DNA from: Exophiala sp. HKRS030
Taxonomy: Eukaryota; Ascomycota; Eurotiomycetes; Chaetothyriales; Herpotrichiellaceae
Length of the DNA stretch: 64,000 bases
Direction: 5' to 3'
Assembly (NCBI GenBank): GCA_023897205.1
Contig: JAHWDD010000009.1
Location: forward strand, 310,001-374,000
The notes beneath the pieces were generated by a model. That model was not told where the DNA came from. It made no database searches and saw only the letters and a program-made list of their open reading frames with translations. Made by a program: the position numbers and the translations under genes. Shown here one piece after another: positions 25,196 to 35,641 of this stretch (positions are counted from its first letter, which is position 1; each line of letters begins with the position of its first letter).

Positions 25196-28100
25196 TTACA
25201 CAAGCCAGCCATCACCGCCGAACCTTGACCCGAAAGGAATCTTCCTTTCCATCAACCACGGCTTACTCGAACCGTGCTGACTGCCATTAGCAGCAAAGGC
25301 ACGTTTATAACCGACGTCCCAGCGGTCTTCGACTTCCATCAGCATGGCGCGCTGAGGCTGTGCGTGCGGTGGAATGGGGACTTTGGGTTTTGGACGACGG
25401 CCACGTGGGAGTGCTGGTTTCTTAGGAGTTGAGGACTTTGAGGTAGAAGAGTTTGTATTAGATGAAGAACTCGAGCCGGCCGAGGCAACATTGGAAGACT
25501 CTTGTTCGGCTTCCTTTATGATTGTGCGAAGTTCTTTATCGTCCGCAGTGATTTGCGCACGAATGTATGTTGTATCGTCAGAAGCATTCAAGGTGGACAT
25601 GATACTCTGACGCGGGATATAAGCGTATTTCTCAAGTTCGATGGGTCCACCTCGCGGTAAAGTTTCGGGATCGAGGAATGCCTCCTTCCCTTTGGCAAGT
25701 AACTGATTGATGTCGAGACTTTCGCCATGAGGAATCTTGTCAGGATGACTAGGAGTTACGCAATCCATATCCACTTCTTTTCGGAGGACATGATCGATAT
25801 CGACGGCGGAGAAAAATGCACAGGACTGTGGAAGGTCTTCAATTCCCATCTGTTGACTGAACATGGCTCTGGTCCAGAGGTTCGAGACTTGAAGTGCAAG
25901 AGCGACTTTATATCGGTCTTCGTCCTTGACTAGATATCGAATCTCATCATGAACGGTAATAGCCAGACGGGCATCGAGATTGAAACGTCGAATGAGGAAG
26001 TCCATACTGATGATGAGGAGATGGAGATAATCAACACCAGAAGACTGAATGGCCCAGTTGATGCGAGAAGTCATGAATGAGCCTTGATTAATGAATCTTC
26101 TCATCAGTGCTTCGGTGATTCCTGCGCCTAGGACTGGAGTGCGTGGGCGTTCTTGCTCGGCGAATTCTTCAAGCTTATTGAACACGAAGGATTCCGTACC
26201 TCCTCTCCAAAAGGATCCATTTCCGAGAGCTTTCCGCCGGGTGCGCGTCCCTTTGGTCTCTTTGTACAAATTTGAAGCAATATCTGTGGTCTCTTTCTCG
26301 GAAAGTGTTGGATTGAATTGCCGTAGCAGAGTGGCGGCAAATTTCAATCCTGCACCATAGATACGTCCATAATTGAAGACCTTGGCATCGTTTCGAGAGA
26401 TTCCAAGAATTTTGGCTGTTTTGGAGTGGAGATCTGTACCCGCAGCTTTTGTGCCTTCGAGCGTCATGAAACCGATTGCATTCCCTCCATGAAGCTGAAA
26501 CTGTGCATCTCCAACCAAGGATGCTATCCACAGTTCTTCGCTATCGACATCAGCGCCAACGAAAGAATAGCCTTTTGGAGCCTTGACCATGGCTTTGAGC
26601 TCCGACCCCACACGATTTGCTTTAGCATTCGATGCTGTGAGCCAAGTGTTCTCGACAGCGCGTCGAGTGATTGTGCCCATAGGTATAATTTGAGGCAAGA
26701 TGAATGCTTGGTCAGTCTTGCCTGCAAGACTGGGATCCCTATCGTCTTCTCTTACAACCATCTGTGACGTAATCCGATCTCTTGCGGAAATCCAATAAGA
26801 ACAAGAAGCATTCATCTCCAGCGCTTCTCTGGCGAGTGAAAATTGCGAAGATAGAGTTCCAAGTTCGAAGTATTGGAGATAGCCTTTGGCGAGAGGTGAA
26901 GAACATCGAGCGGTTGGTCCATCCTTGTGAGGAAGCTTAAAGTAGACATGCTTATAATCTTCCTGCAGCTTTTGGTTCTTCTCCTCCGCCATGTCAACTT
27001 GAACAGCATTGCTGTGTTCATACTTGGCGGCGTTGCTAATCGGAACGCGAAAGGTCCAACCGTGGAGATCTGACCAAACCAGTGGATTGCCGTCCCACGA
27101 CAACTTGAGCAGTAATGGAGCAATCCTCGTGCGCACTGTCAAACTCAAGGGAGAGTTGTTGCTGACAAAAAGATCTCTGTACCAGTTCGGCGCACCTGGT
27201 TTCTTCTGTCGCGCAACAGGTTGAGGTTCCTCGCCTTTCTTTTTCGCCTTTTTGTATCTGATCTCCTGACCTGACCAGTCCAATTGACTCAACCAGGGAT
27301 CTTTCTCATAAACCTCTGGTTGTGTCTTGACTTCGAGGGCAGCGTCTGATAATTGGAGAAGTCGCTGCTCGACGTCTTTGAGCCGCTGTTGGTAGGTATT
27401 CTCGGCGTTTTCCAGATACTCATCCCACGTCTTGTTGACCGGAAGGATGACTGACGAGAGATGACGCAAGGCTCCGAAACTAACAGGGTGAGGACAGGTT
27501 TCGAGAAAATTTGGAAACACCTTCTGGTAGACTCGGTGCGTTATTGAAACGTCAGCGGCGCAGTAGTCCAGGAGTTCCTCGATGCGCTCACGGATGGCCT
27601 CTCGATTGAGTTCGCCAAAGAAATCTCGCTGAGACTTGTCGATCGTGACACCACAGTGGAATTTGGCGACGTCTCGTAGAGAATTGATAGAGCTTCTTCC
27701 AACCCATAATTCTTCCTCTTCCTCACTCAGCATCTTGCTTTCTAGCATAGTCTGTAGCTCAACGGAATTATGATCTGCTGACATTTTATCCCTGAGCGCC
27801 CTGTTTTTCTGGTGTTTCATCCAAGTTGGTCGTTGCCTTGAACACATGCCATTGACAGCGACATGTAAGGACATGGTATCGATGAAAAAGTTGCGCGACT
27901 GCTTGAGGTCGTATTCTTCCTTGACTCTGGCTCTATCGTAGCCGATATTGTGACCGACTACAATGCGAGGTTTGGTTGGATCACCAAGCGGGATCAGTTG
28001 TCTTGTGTTTTCCGTCTCGCCTAATAGATATGGAGAGATCCAGGCGTACCAGGCGTTCGGACTGGCCGCTGTGGCCATGACTGCGAAGGGCGACTCTTTC

Positions 28101-28693
28101 CACATTGTTTCCACATCGAAGGACAGCATAGTCTCGTCAGGCGCATCCACCTCTTCAGTCGTCATGTCTGGATTGTATTTCGTCCACCCACTTCTTAAAA
28201 CCCATTTGCGAGGACGCTGCTGCAGATTCGCGCGCACAAAGGTTTTCCCATAAGACAAATATGGTTCGGCGGCGTCCATGCCCAACCTCGTGAAGTGTTC
28301 GTCCAGACTCGTGCCATGAAGAGGCGGTAGATCGAAACTAATCGCCGGTGGGTTATCGGTATTCTTGCCCAAGAGCTCATGCCTACGAAGGTGATCTTTG
28401 GCTAGTGCTACCAATTCCGGCCGAGGCGAAGTAGGACCAGCAGGGAACACCTGAGAATGAACATGGTCACTCAATTGCTGTACACCGATATCGTTGTATC
28501 TCGAAGTCGCGTCCTGCGCGAGTGTGACATGTGATTTCCTTTCTGAAATGATGCATGAGGATCTGCTGTCATCTACGTAGTACCGTCGAAGGATGGATGT
28601 GGCTCGGAGTGCGTACTGGGGCCGTAACCTGAACTTCTGCGAGGTTCTGATGCAGCCTCGTGCGCATTGCGCAGGTGCTGGTGGCCACAGCAT
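25196..28693 (-). CDS. MIP1: Mitochondrial DNA polymerase gamma
   Basis: This is a single-exon gene of 1165 residues for the family-A polymerase that replicates mitochondrial DNA. The N-terminus is basic and Arg/Ser-rich without acids (residues 1-40), as expected for a mitochondrial presequence. The 3'-5' exonuclease motifs are visible: LSFDVET (about residue 190, DxE), GHNIGYDRARV (Exo II) and LDYCAADV (about 380, YxxxD). Polymerase motif A is GADVDSEELWIASL (about 710), motif B is KVFNYGRIYGAG (about 775) and motif C is TVHDEIRYL (about 915). A Ser-rich, then basic C-terminal tail follows, typical of fungal Mip1. A CACGTG site lies about 200 bp upstream. Intact and full length. Confidence 0.95.
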   Translation of the reverse strand: MLWPPAPAQCARGCIRTSQKFRLRPQYALRATSILRRYYVDDSRSSCIISERKSHVTLAQDATSRYNDIGVQQLSDHVHSQVFPAGPTSPRPELVALAKDHLRRHELLGKNTDNPPAISFDLPPLHGTSLDEHFTRLGMDAAEPYLSYGKTFVRANLQQRPRKWVLRSGWTKYNPDMTTEEVDAPDETMLSFDVETMWKESPFAVMATAASPNAWYAWISPYLLGETENTRQLIPLGDPTKPRIVVGHNIGYDRARVKEEYDLKQSRNFFIDTMSLHVAVNGMCSRQRPTWMKHQKNRALRDKMSADHNSVELQTMLESKMLSEEEEELWVGRSSINSLRDVAKFHCGVTIDKSQRDFFGELNREAIRERIEELLDYCAADVSITHRVYQKVFPNFLETCPHPVSFGALRHLSSVILPVNKTWDEYLENAENTYQQRLKDVEQRLLQLSDAALEVKTQPEVYEKDPWLSQLDWSGQEIRYKKAKKKGEEPQPVARQKKPGAPNWYRDLFVSNNSPLSLTVRTRIAPLLLKLSWDGNPLVWSDLHGWTFRVPISNAAKYEHSNAVQVDMAEEKNQKLQEDYKHVYFKLPHKDGPTARCSSPLAKGYLQYFELGTLSSQFSLAREALEMNASCSYWISARDRITSQMVVREDDRDPSLAGKTDQAFILPQIIPMGTITRRAVENTWLTASNAKANRVGSELKAMVKAPKGYSFVGADVDSEELWIASLVGDAQFQLHGGNAIGFMTLEGTKAAGTDLHSKTAKILGISRNDAKVFNYGRIYGAGLKFAATLLRQFNPTLSEKETTDIASNLYKETKGTRTRRKALGNGSFWRGGTESFVFNKLEEFAEQERPRTPVLGAGITEALMRRFINQGSFMTSRINWAIQSSGVDYLHLLIISMDFLIRRFNLDARLAITVHDEIRYLVKDEDRYKVALALQVSNLWTRAMFSQQMGIEDLPQSCAFFSAVDIDHVLRKEVDMDCVTPSHPDKIPHGESLDINQLLAKGKEAFLDPETLPRGGPIELEKYAYIPRQSIMSTLNASDDTTYIRAQITADDKELRTIIKEAEQESSNVASAGSSSSSNTNSSTSKSSTPKKPALPRGRRPKPKVPIPPHAQPQRAMLMEVEDRWDVGYKRAFAANGSQHGSSKPWLMERKIPFGSRFGGDGWLV

Positions 28694-29191
28694 TTTTTCG
28701 ACGCGGGATATTCATCAGCTCAACATAGTGTGTGCATTCGCGGTTCGCGGATGTGAGAAGGAATGATAGGAGTCCTGACGTTGAGTCTCAGGAAGAACCC
28801 AAATGCACGTTCTCCGCAGGGGATGGCCGCAGGAGCCAAAAAAGTCAAAATCTTATCGCAGTCATGATGCAGGCGTTCAAGTGATGGTCACGTGACGTAG
28901 TAACTCCCTGGCACTCAACGTACCCGATTCTGATTCCCTCTCGGTAATGGAAGTTCGATGAATTTCTGTAAGAGTATATCGCAGCGGGGGCATATTAAGG
29001 GCTAAAATGATGATGATTTATTGTCGTTTAGCTAGAGCTATGGAATTGTTGTTTGCTAGGGCCCCTCCACAAGAACCCAGTGTTCTCCAGCGTGGAGGTC
29101 ATAACATAACTAATTTAAAATATTGTTGATGTACATGGTTTCTAACCTAGGGAAATCGTAAAAGGAAGTTTTCCTCGATCTACAGGTCAAT
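28694..29191. other. Intergenic region upstream of MIP1
   Basis: This is the presumed MIP1 promoter plus the 3' flank of the minus-strand membrane-protein gene. It contains the E-box/CRE-like site at 28889 and no gene. Confidence 0.5.
28887..28899. promoter_or_regulatory. Overlapping E-box and CRE-like site upstream of MIP1
   Basis: TCACGTGA (CACGTG core at 28889-28894) overlaps TGACGTAG, a CRE/bZIP-like octamer, 196 bp upstream of the MIP1 start codon. The position is typical for a fungal promoter element. A second TCACGTGA occurs at a similar distance from the gene starting at 36753. Factor identity is not known. Confidence 0.4.
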
Positions 29192-31259
29192 TTAGCCTGG
29201 ATCTCCCAAGTTCAGAAATAGTTCAGCCACCAACGCCACCGCCAGACAACAGAATGAAATCCAAGCACAAGTAAAACAGCAAAAGATATCTTGCTGAATC
29301 CCAATCGTCCTGAAATGCATGAGTCTTTTCAATGGCGTTCCCAGAAGGATGACATGTACGCCAGAGTTGTTGGATAATGAGGGCTGACAAATGCAAGCAG
29401 ACAAATATCGGTGACAAAACCAAGGACGAGGATTCGAGCGATCGTAGACGGGATCATTGTGGCCAGCATGTGTCCCGAAAACATGATAGTCGTGAACTTC
29501 CACATAGAAGAAAATGGAGGGTTGGGCGGCACAACAATAACGTTGTTCTCACTGAAGATAGAGAAAGACGGTGATGGCATACCTGGTGACGGCATACCTG
29601 GCGATGGCAGACCTTTCGAATATTGTGGAGAAGGCAATCCTTTGAGTGCGAATTGTGGCGAAGGCATGCCTGGAGACAACATGCCTGGCGAGTTAGATTC
29701 CGGAGGCAACTCCTTGAACACTACTGTCTTGCTCTTTGGGGTGCATTCGCCAGGGTAAAGTCGGGTTGAATCTCGTTGATCAGCGGGCTCCTGTGCGTGT
29801 TCTGCGGGCTTGACCAAGTCTCCATTATTCCCGTTGAAAAGGCGCGACTCCTCATTGTGAGGTTTTCCTTTCGGAGTACCGATGTCATCGTCGTCTTCAC
29901 CCCACATAACTCTGTTTGAAAGGACATATTCGATCCATCGACCTCGTTCTTCAGGATCTGCATTTGACTTTGCAGATCCCGGATCTCGTCCATCGCGTGA
30001 TTGAAACGTTTCTGCCACACAAGTTCAGGATTCTGTGCGTACGCTGGTGGGGGTGTTGGCAGACCTAACTGAGGGAGAAGCCGCTTAGAGATGGCAGACC
30101 GAGGGGTGCCACCGGAAAAACGAGGCGGGTATGGTAAATTATTGAAAGTAACGTCCGACACAATGGGACTACCCCAGCTGGCTGTACTGCTGCTGACGGG
30201 TGTAAATTCATCGTCTTCAAAGCGCCATGGGATGTTGTTGAAAGTTGTTTTCAGAGATTTGATGAGAATCTCGTCAGGGCACATCCCAGTTGCCACCGAC
30301 AACTTAGGGGGTCGAGGTGTTGCGGGAGGAGTGGTGTCCCTGATGTTCAGACGGTTCAATGCGGTTTTGATCAAGGGCAAGTGGTGTTGCAAAGCCCACT
30401 TGCCAATTGATTCGATCCAGACCAAGAATTTCGTGAAGTGGTCGTCATTATTGAGATCAAACTTACACAACGGAGCCATGCAGTATTTGTCGTCTGCAAT
30501 CCAATGGAAGTTGAGTATGGCGAAAGTGTTTTCGATGATACATGAGAAAGAGATGGGTAGTTCGGGAAGGATTTGCCCTTTCCATGCCTGGCTATATAGC
30601 ATCTGCAGAGACCTGACGCACCATGCTCCGCCAATGGCAGCTTGGTTATTGGCGGCTTCGATATGACTTTCGCTTATCGTTCGTTCAAAGATCAGAAATG
30701 GGTTATACAAAGGGGCCCCAGGAGATATGTAACCAGTGTCGAAGTGGACAATTGTACCTGTTGTACTTAGCCATGGAGGCATTAGTGAGATCTCCTCGGT
30801 TGTGAACGCTGAACCCGAGAAGCCACATCCAAGGCCGGAACGTGGAACTGAGAGCTCGTACAAGGGGCTGGCATCGTTGTTGGCCCGAGTGGGTAATGCA
30901 TCGCGGCCGAATGCCGGGACCATACAACGAGCTAATCGAGGCTCATTGTCGATAGATGGCAAGATGTTGGGCGGAAACAGAGGACTCGGCCCAAATCCAC
31001 GTCCAATCTCAAGTTGACTGCGAAACGCCTTCTTTTGTTCATCAAAGCGACTAGTATCGACGCTTTCCTTTTCGATCAACGTCAACAATGCTTCGGGCAT
31101 GAGGCTTTGCATTGGTGCCGCATCAGTGATCTTGATTCGATGTGGGCCGAGGACATCCCGCCGGAAGATCTTCCATGGAAGATGGCTACCATCGTACGAT
31201 GAAGGCGGTAAGTCGTCGCTGACTGGATCATCCTGTCCTCGCTCGACGTCGGTAGACAT
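29192..31259 (-). CDS. Hypothetical membrane protein with Gly/Pro/Ser repeats (frame change unresolved)
   Basis: Start ATG 31259. The first 400 codons (to about 30065) are open and encode a soluble-looking, Pro-rich region. A second frame then encodes an acidic segment (MWGEDDDD), SPGMPSP-type repeats (29565-29690) and at least one hydrophobic helix followed by a Leu/Phe-rich C-terminus. The frames can be joined by a 53-nt intron (30064-30012, weak GTCTGC donor) or by assuming one missing base near 29941 after LQSQMQILKNE. The second option keeps a good coiled-coil-like segment. A 50-nt intron (29359-29310) would lead to a stop at 29192; an alternative frame ends SGGGVGG at 29223. The joined model is about 654 residues. 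No family recognised. Confidence 0.5.
29565..29690 (-). repeat. Degenerate 15-bp coding repeat (SPGMP type)
   Basis: On the minus strand this segment encodes repeated SPGMP / LPSPQ units in the hypothetical membrane protein. The units are about 15 bp and have diverged, with interruptions (QFALKG, QYSKG). It is an in-frame minisatellite likely to vary between strains. Confidence 0.7.
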
Positions 31260-32684
31260 GGTAATGAAAACAAAATAGTGTATAATACCACAAGGGAGAA
31301 AGAGTGTGTATCAAGAGAGAGAATGGAGCAACCTCTTTCCCAGAGACTGATGGTGATAAGGCAAGTCTGGGCTGAGGTACTGGCGTGGGATCAAAGCAGC
31401 ATTGAGAACGTGGACAGAGAGTCAAGGTCCAAGAACAGAAGTCTGGAGAAGATGTTGGATGGGCTTCTGTAGAAAGGAGTGAGCGTGAGACGAGAAATGG
31501 GCAACGCAAGTAACAAATAAACTTTTGGCTTTAGTACGGCGTCGCCTCAACTTGCTATGATCAGCGTTGGAACGTTCTGCAAGCGCCTGATGTGGTCACA
31601 TATTGGCCCTGCTGCAGGGACGCTGAGGTATGGAGCAGTACTCAGTGGCATCATGGCATCACGGCATCCCAGAGTCCCAGAGGGAGTGTTGCTTGCACGG
31701 GGCGCGAGGGCTGTGCTCAACCTTGCCATGCTGAGTCCACGAACCTCTTGTTGGCTTCTGAAGCGCCGACCCGAGAATTCGGGACCAAATTGGCTTCTTT
31801 CGAAGGTCCCCACATGCGGACGCTCTGACAGATGACCACTAAAAGCTCGCCCCGAAGCAGGTCGGCACTGGAAGAGCAAGAAGAAGGTCAGGCGGTGAAG
31901 TTGGCTCGCAGGATTGCAATTGGTCCGAACACGCGTAGCACTGCAGGACGAGGCCTGAAGCAAGTATTGTCACTGAAGGAGCAGTGGTCTGTCTTGTCAG
32001 GACTCAGGAGGCTGGTGGTCAACCTCACGGTCGCAGGGGAATAGTGCGTTTCATATACGCCAAGACTTTCCGCTTTCACTCGAGTGCAGCGTACGCACAG
32101 AGGTCACTGACCAACGGTTAGGCATGTCAGTTCCCGCATGGCGTCGTATATCCAAGCATTTCGCTTGTCCGGATCTCTGGAAATGGCAGAAGGTACCCCC
32201 CCCCCCCCCCCCCGGACATTTCAAAAGTGTAGTTGAGCAGGTGGCGGGCGGTGGGTCAATTCCTGCAACCTGTCAGGGCGTGATTAACAGAGCGAACAAC
32301 CTCAGGCGGTTCAGCCCAGATGCAGATTGGGTTGCCAAGAAACATGGGTGGGTCACACAAAGGCTTGGTCACGTTCTCCTTGCCTCGGCCAATGAGCATT
32401 TACGCCGGGCGGCAGACGAATCAAGAAGTGCCGCACGAGAATACGCGCTCAGGCACACCAAGTAAGGCAACGCAATTTCATTTGGTCTCAGATGTGCTTG
32501 ATTATGCCTATGCTGCCTATGGTTTGTTATTATCATCATCAATCTAGTCACACCAACGAGTAGTCATGCCACGCTGCGATGGCGAATGCTCCTCGCATCG
32601 CCCCATCTTTCCCCAATATGTTCTATCTTTAGATTGCCATCCTGCTTTTTGCTTTCTGCATCCTGCATCCTGCATCGTCATCGA
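31260..32684. other. Intergenic region with long C tract
   Basis: About 1.4 kb with only short frames (the longest about 110 codons) and no recognised family. It includes the promoter of the minus-strand gene that starts at 31259 and an uninterrupted run of 18 C at 32196-32213. Confidence 0.5.
32196..32213. repeat. Poly-C run, 18 bases
   Basis: Eighteen consecutive C residues in a non-coding stretch. The length is unreliable in any sequencing method. It could be genuine, an artefact, or a bridge between poorly joined pieces. Confidence 0.9.
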
Positions 32685-33821
32685 TCAGCTACTCGTTCTT
32701 GCCCATCGCGGCAGACTCTCCATTAGAACGTCTTTGATGATCGTACTTCTCCTCTTACGCTGACCTGTTCCAAAGTTGGCTAGCTCAATTGGATCGTAAG
32801 AATGGGTCGACACCGTCTCTGACGTCTTTGGAAGCCGCACCCGCTGCGCGAACTTTTCCAGGAGGTCTGAAATGGACGGGAGCCTGCAGTTCTCCCCCCA
32901 CACCATGATGCTTGCTAGACGTGATGCCAGAGCTTCAACCTCTTCCTCGTCATCCAGTCGGTATGTCTTGATCACCGCTACAGCATGAGGGAGGCAGCCT
33001 TCTGAGTTGTGCGTGCTGAGGCATGCAGTTTTGCCGTTGATAGCAAGCGAGAAAGATTGTACTGCTTGACTGAGGCTCCAGAGAAATCTTGTGTCATGGA
33101 GCACACGGTGAGGTGGCTCCGCAGCAGCAGCAAAGATCATCAAGCCGTTGTTGCACGTTGCCGCTGATCCTGCACAGGCATTCCGGGCTGCAAGCATAGA
33201 TTCGTCCTGGACCTCGACAACGAAGAATGGCCAGTAGACATCGGATAAAGGCTGAGACACTTTGTTGAGATCACACGGCTCATTCCTACTGTTCGAGATG
33301 ATCCCTTGTTGAAGTTCCAGTTGATGAGAAGTGAAGGCTTTGGAGGAATAGCCGATTGTAAACGTTGGCTTGGGTGTGGGCAAATGCATCTTCCACCCAT
33401 TCTCCACTTCGAAATCAGGCACTTCATCCGGCACACTGTCACGGTGGAACAGCATTCCAGTCTGGTAACGTAGCTTTTTGGTTGGCTTGAGGATCGATGA
33501 GAGTAGTGGTGAGAGTAGGTCAGCCAATTGTCGACTACTGATACTGTTGCTTCGTTTCTTGATTTGCTGAGCAAACCTCCTAGCTTCGGGACTCGAGCGT
33601 CGAAGCTCTTTGCAGGGCATACTAAGGGCAAATGCAAGACGACTCCATCTTTCTTCGTCCATTTGCTCGTCTTCGACGATGATGTGATTGGGTTCGAGTG
33701 TTGTGAACCGGTAGTCGGACGATCCAAATGATGCTCGTCTTTCGGACTTCTGACTCTGTGAAGATATCGTGCCTTGGCGAGGTCGCCTTGTTTGGGACAG
33801 TGCTTTGCTTAGACCGGCCAT
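32685..33821 (-). CDS. DUF7924-like protein with PD-(D/E)XK-type core
   Basis: This is a single-exon gene of 378 residues starting at ATG 33821. The N-terminal 40 residues are basic and disordered. The middle holds a FTIGYSSKAF strand, followed by WPFFVVEVQDE (about residues 195-205) and an AARNACAGSAATCNNGL helix. This order (strand, E-x-Q/K on the next strand, then an Ala/Cys-rich helix) is the pattern of the fungal family annotated as DUF7924, regarded as a restriction-endonuclease-like fold. The E-x-Q/K signature is present, but catalytic competence cannot be judged. These proteins are often found in lineage-specific expansions in fungi. No nucleic-acid substrate is known. Confidence 0.65.
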   Translation of the reverse strand: MAGLSKALSQTRRPRQGTISSQSQKSERRASFGSSDYRFTTLEPNHIIVEDEQMDEERWSRLAFALSMPCKELRRSSPEARRFAQQIKKRSNSISSRQLADLLSPLLSSILKPTKKLRYQTGMLFHRDSVPDEVPDFEVENGWKMHLPTPKPTFTIGYSSKAFTSHQLELQQGIISNSRNEPCDLNKVSQPLSDVYWPFFVVEVQDESMLAARNACAGSAATCNNGLMIFAAAAEPPHRVLHDTRFLWSLSQAVQSFSLAINGKTACLSTHNSEGCLPHAVAVIKTYRLDDEEEVEALASRLASIMVWGENCRLPSISDLLEKFAQRVRLPKTSETVSTHSYDPIELANFGTGQRKRRSTIIKDVLMESLPRWARTSS

Positions 33822-34834
33822 AATGAATGGTGTGTATCAACTAGTCACAAATCGTCAATGCAGAGAAGACACGGACGATATCAGACATATGCTGTTCAGG
33901 CTCTTGATTTAGTACGGGACCTAGATCCTTTATGTCATGTTGAGAAGCACATTGCTCTCCATATCCTCGAGTTATGCTGCAAGAAAGCGCCGACGTGGTT
34001 AAAGATTGCCACAGTAAATGCAGGGACTGGCTATTTTGTCCATGTTCAATGGGGGGTTGCTGAAACCAACGCCATGTCTCTGTGAAGGCGTTGCGCCCTG
34101 TGTGCGTTTTGGCAAAAGGGGAGCAAGGTCAATACTCATGATTGGTTGAGATGGCTTTTGCGGAAGCTGGCAAGAACACGTGCAGCTCGTCTAGCCGCGA
34201 ACCTCACCTATTTTTGGCAGTGCATCAATTCTTTATGAAAGCACTGAGTTGACACTGACCACAATTGGCTAGATCTACCTAGGCCTGGGACGCTCTCAGC
34301 GGTTCCCAGCATCCACAAAGCATCGAGTATCAATGCTTGCACTTATCGCGGTGGCGTTTCGCCATTCGATGGCCCCGTCCAGGATCGCACACAGCAGCAG
34401 GTCGCTGTAACGTGGCCCGAAGGAATGAAGAGTGGCGGATGGGCGGATGCCTAGCACGCCGAAAGCCTGGTCGAGATTTAATGCGTACAAAGTCGTAAAA
34501 CTATGTTTGTGCTTTGACACTCGGTAGATTGCAATCCGGGATGAACTTGATTTCCTTAAGTGAAGTGAGATTATGATCAAGAAGATGAAAGCATATCGTG
34601 TCGAAAGTGTCACCGTAGAGAACTTCCAACAGTCGATCATAGAGCTTTAAAGCGCGAGGAAGATTCACGTCGTTTGCCGTTAATCGTAGAGCGGATTTGT
34701 AGACATGTTATAGCTCTGCGAATCGCGTCATGTTGAGTGGTTATTACTGATTGTCTACCACTGCATATATTTGGTCGGAAGTGAGGTTCAATCCTAGGCC
34801 GAATTGGTGGTGCACTGCTCGCGACATCGGCAAC
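33822..34834. other. Divergent intergenic region
   Basis: About 1 kb between the minus-strand DUF7924-like gene and the plus-strand DUF4604 gene. One minus-strand frame (34296-34640, 114 codons) is open but has no recognised family or splice partner. Considered probable promoter sequence. Confidence 0.4.
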
Positions 34835-35380
34835 ATGGCATTCAATTCGAAAAATCTACACTACGACAAACAAGAGCCGTCTTTTCTTCGCAAGCTAAAG
34901 GGTCAATTCGGAGAAGGCGATGGGAGACATAATGTTCAAATCGCACGACCCAAGAGAGACCGACTCAAGACTGCTGACGATGACGATGACCCACTGATTG
35001 TGGATGAGCAAGGTGAAACAGTAGAGAAAGAGGAGTATGAGAGAAGACTCAAAGGAGAAGATCCGGAGGAACTCAGGGATGGCATTAGTGCTACTGTTAC
35101 AGAAGGCTCGGTGTTCAAGGCTGCAGAAGATGCCGGTCAGCATGAAAGGCAAAAGCTGAGTGAGATTGGTGGCATTTCGACGAAAAAACGAAAGGTTGGG
35201 AAGATCGTGGGTGTTGAAGAGGAAGTCGAAGATCAGAAGTCGTCAGCTGCGAAGAGTGCTGGAACAGGGGTAGATCAACCTCAGAAGAGTAGCAACAAGA
35301 TGGTCGTCAAGGACTCGACAGCCAGTAAGAAGAAGAAAGCAAAGAAGATCAAGCTCTCTTTCGACGAGCCTGACGACTGA
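34835..35380 (+). CDS. DUF4604 domain protein
   Basis: A small, highly charged protein of 181 residues. ATG 34835 was chosen because the family begins directly with the F.SKNLxYDKQEPSFLRKLKGQ pattern; the open frame upstream has no ATG. The conserved N-terminal block is followed by ARPKR, an acidic DDDDDP stretch, and a Lys-rich C-terminal tail (KKKKAKKIKLSF) that should act as a nuclear or nucleolar signal. This is the layout of the eukaryotic DUF4604 family, whose molecular role is not established. Intact. Confidence 0.85.
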   Translation: MAFNSKNLHYDKQEPSFLRKLKGQFGEGDGRHNVQIARPKRDRLKTADDDDDPLIVDEQGETVEKEEYERRLKGEDPEELRDGISATVTEGSVFKAAEDAGQHERQKLSEIGGISTKKRKVGKIVGVEEEVEDQKSSAAKSAGTGVDQPQKSSNKMVVKDSTASKKKKAKKIKLSFDEPDD

Positions 35381-35641
35381 ACAGCACTATTTTTTAGTCG
35401 CCAAGAAAACTCCTGACTTTGCCATGCCAGAAGACCCATTCGACTTTTGTCGCATGATATTGTCCAGAAGCAGTCGGCCTATACCCACCCATCAAATAGG
35501 TCAAGTCAAATAACCGCCAGACCCGGGTTTATGAGGGGTATCGGAAGTGGCAAGGGGTCAGGTGTATGATGCAGGAATGGTGTTCTCTCACACGGACCTC
35601 ATACTCGATATGGACACATCTCTTTGCTTGTTGCATGTCAT

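Noticed and set aside
31557..31963. Overlapping open frames on both strands
   Set aside because: No family match, no splice sites, and both strands are open over the same bases, as expected by chance in GC-rich DNA.
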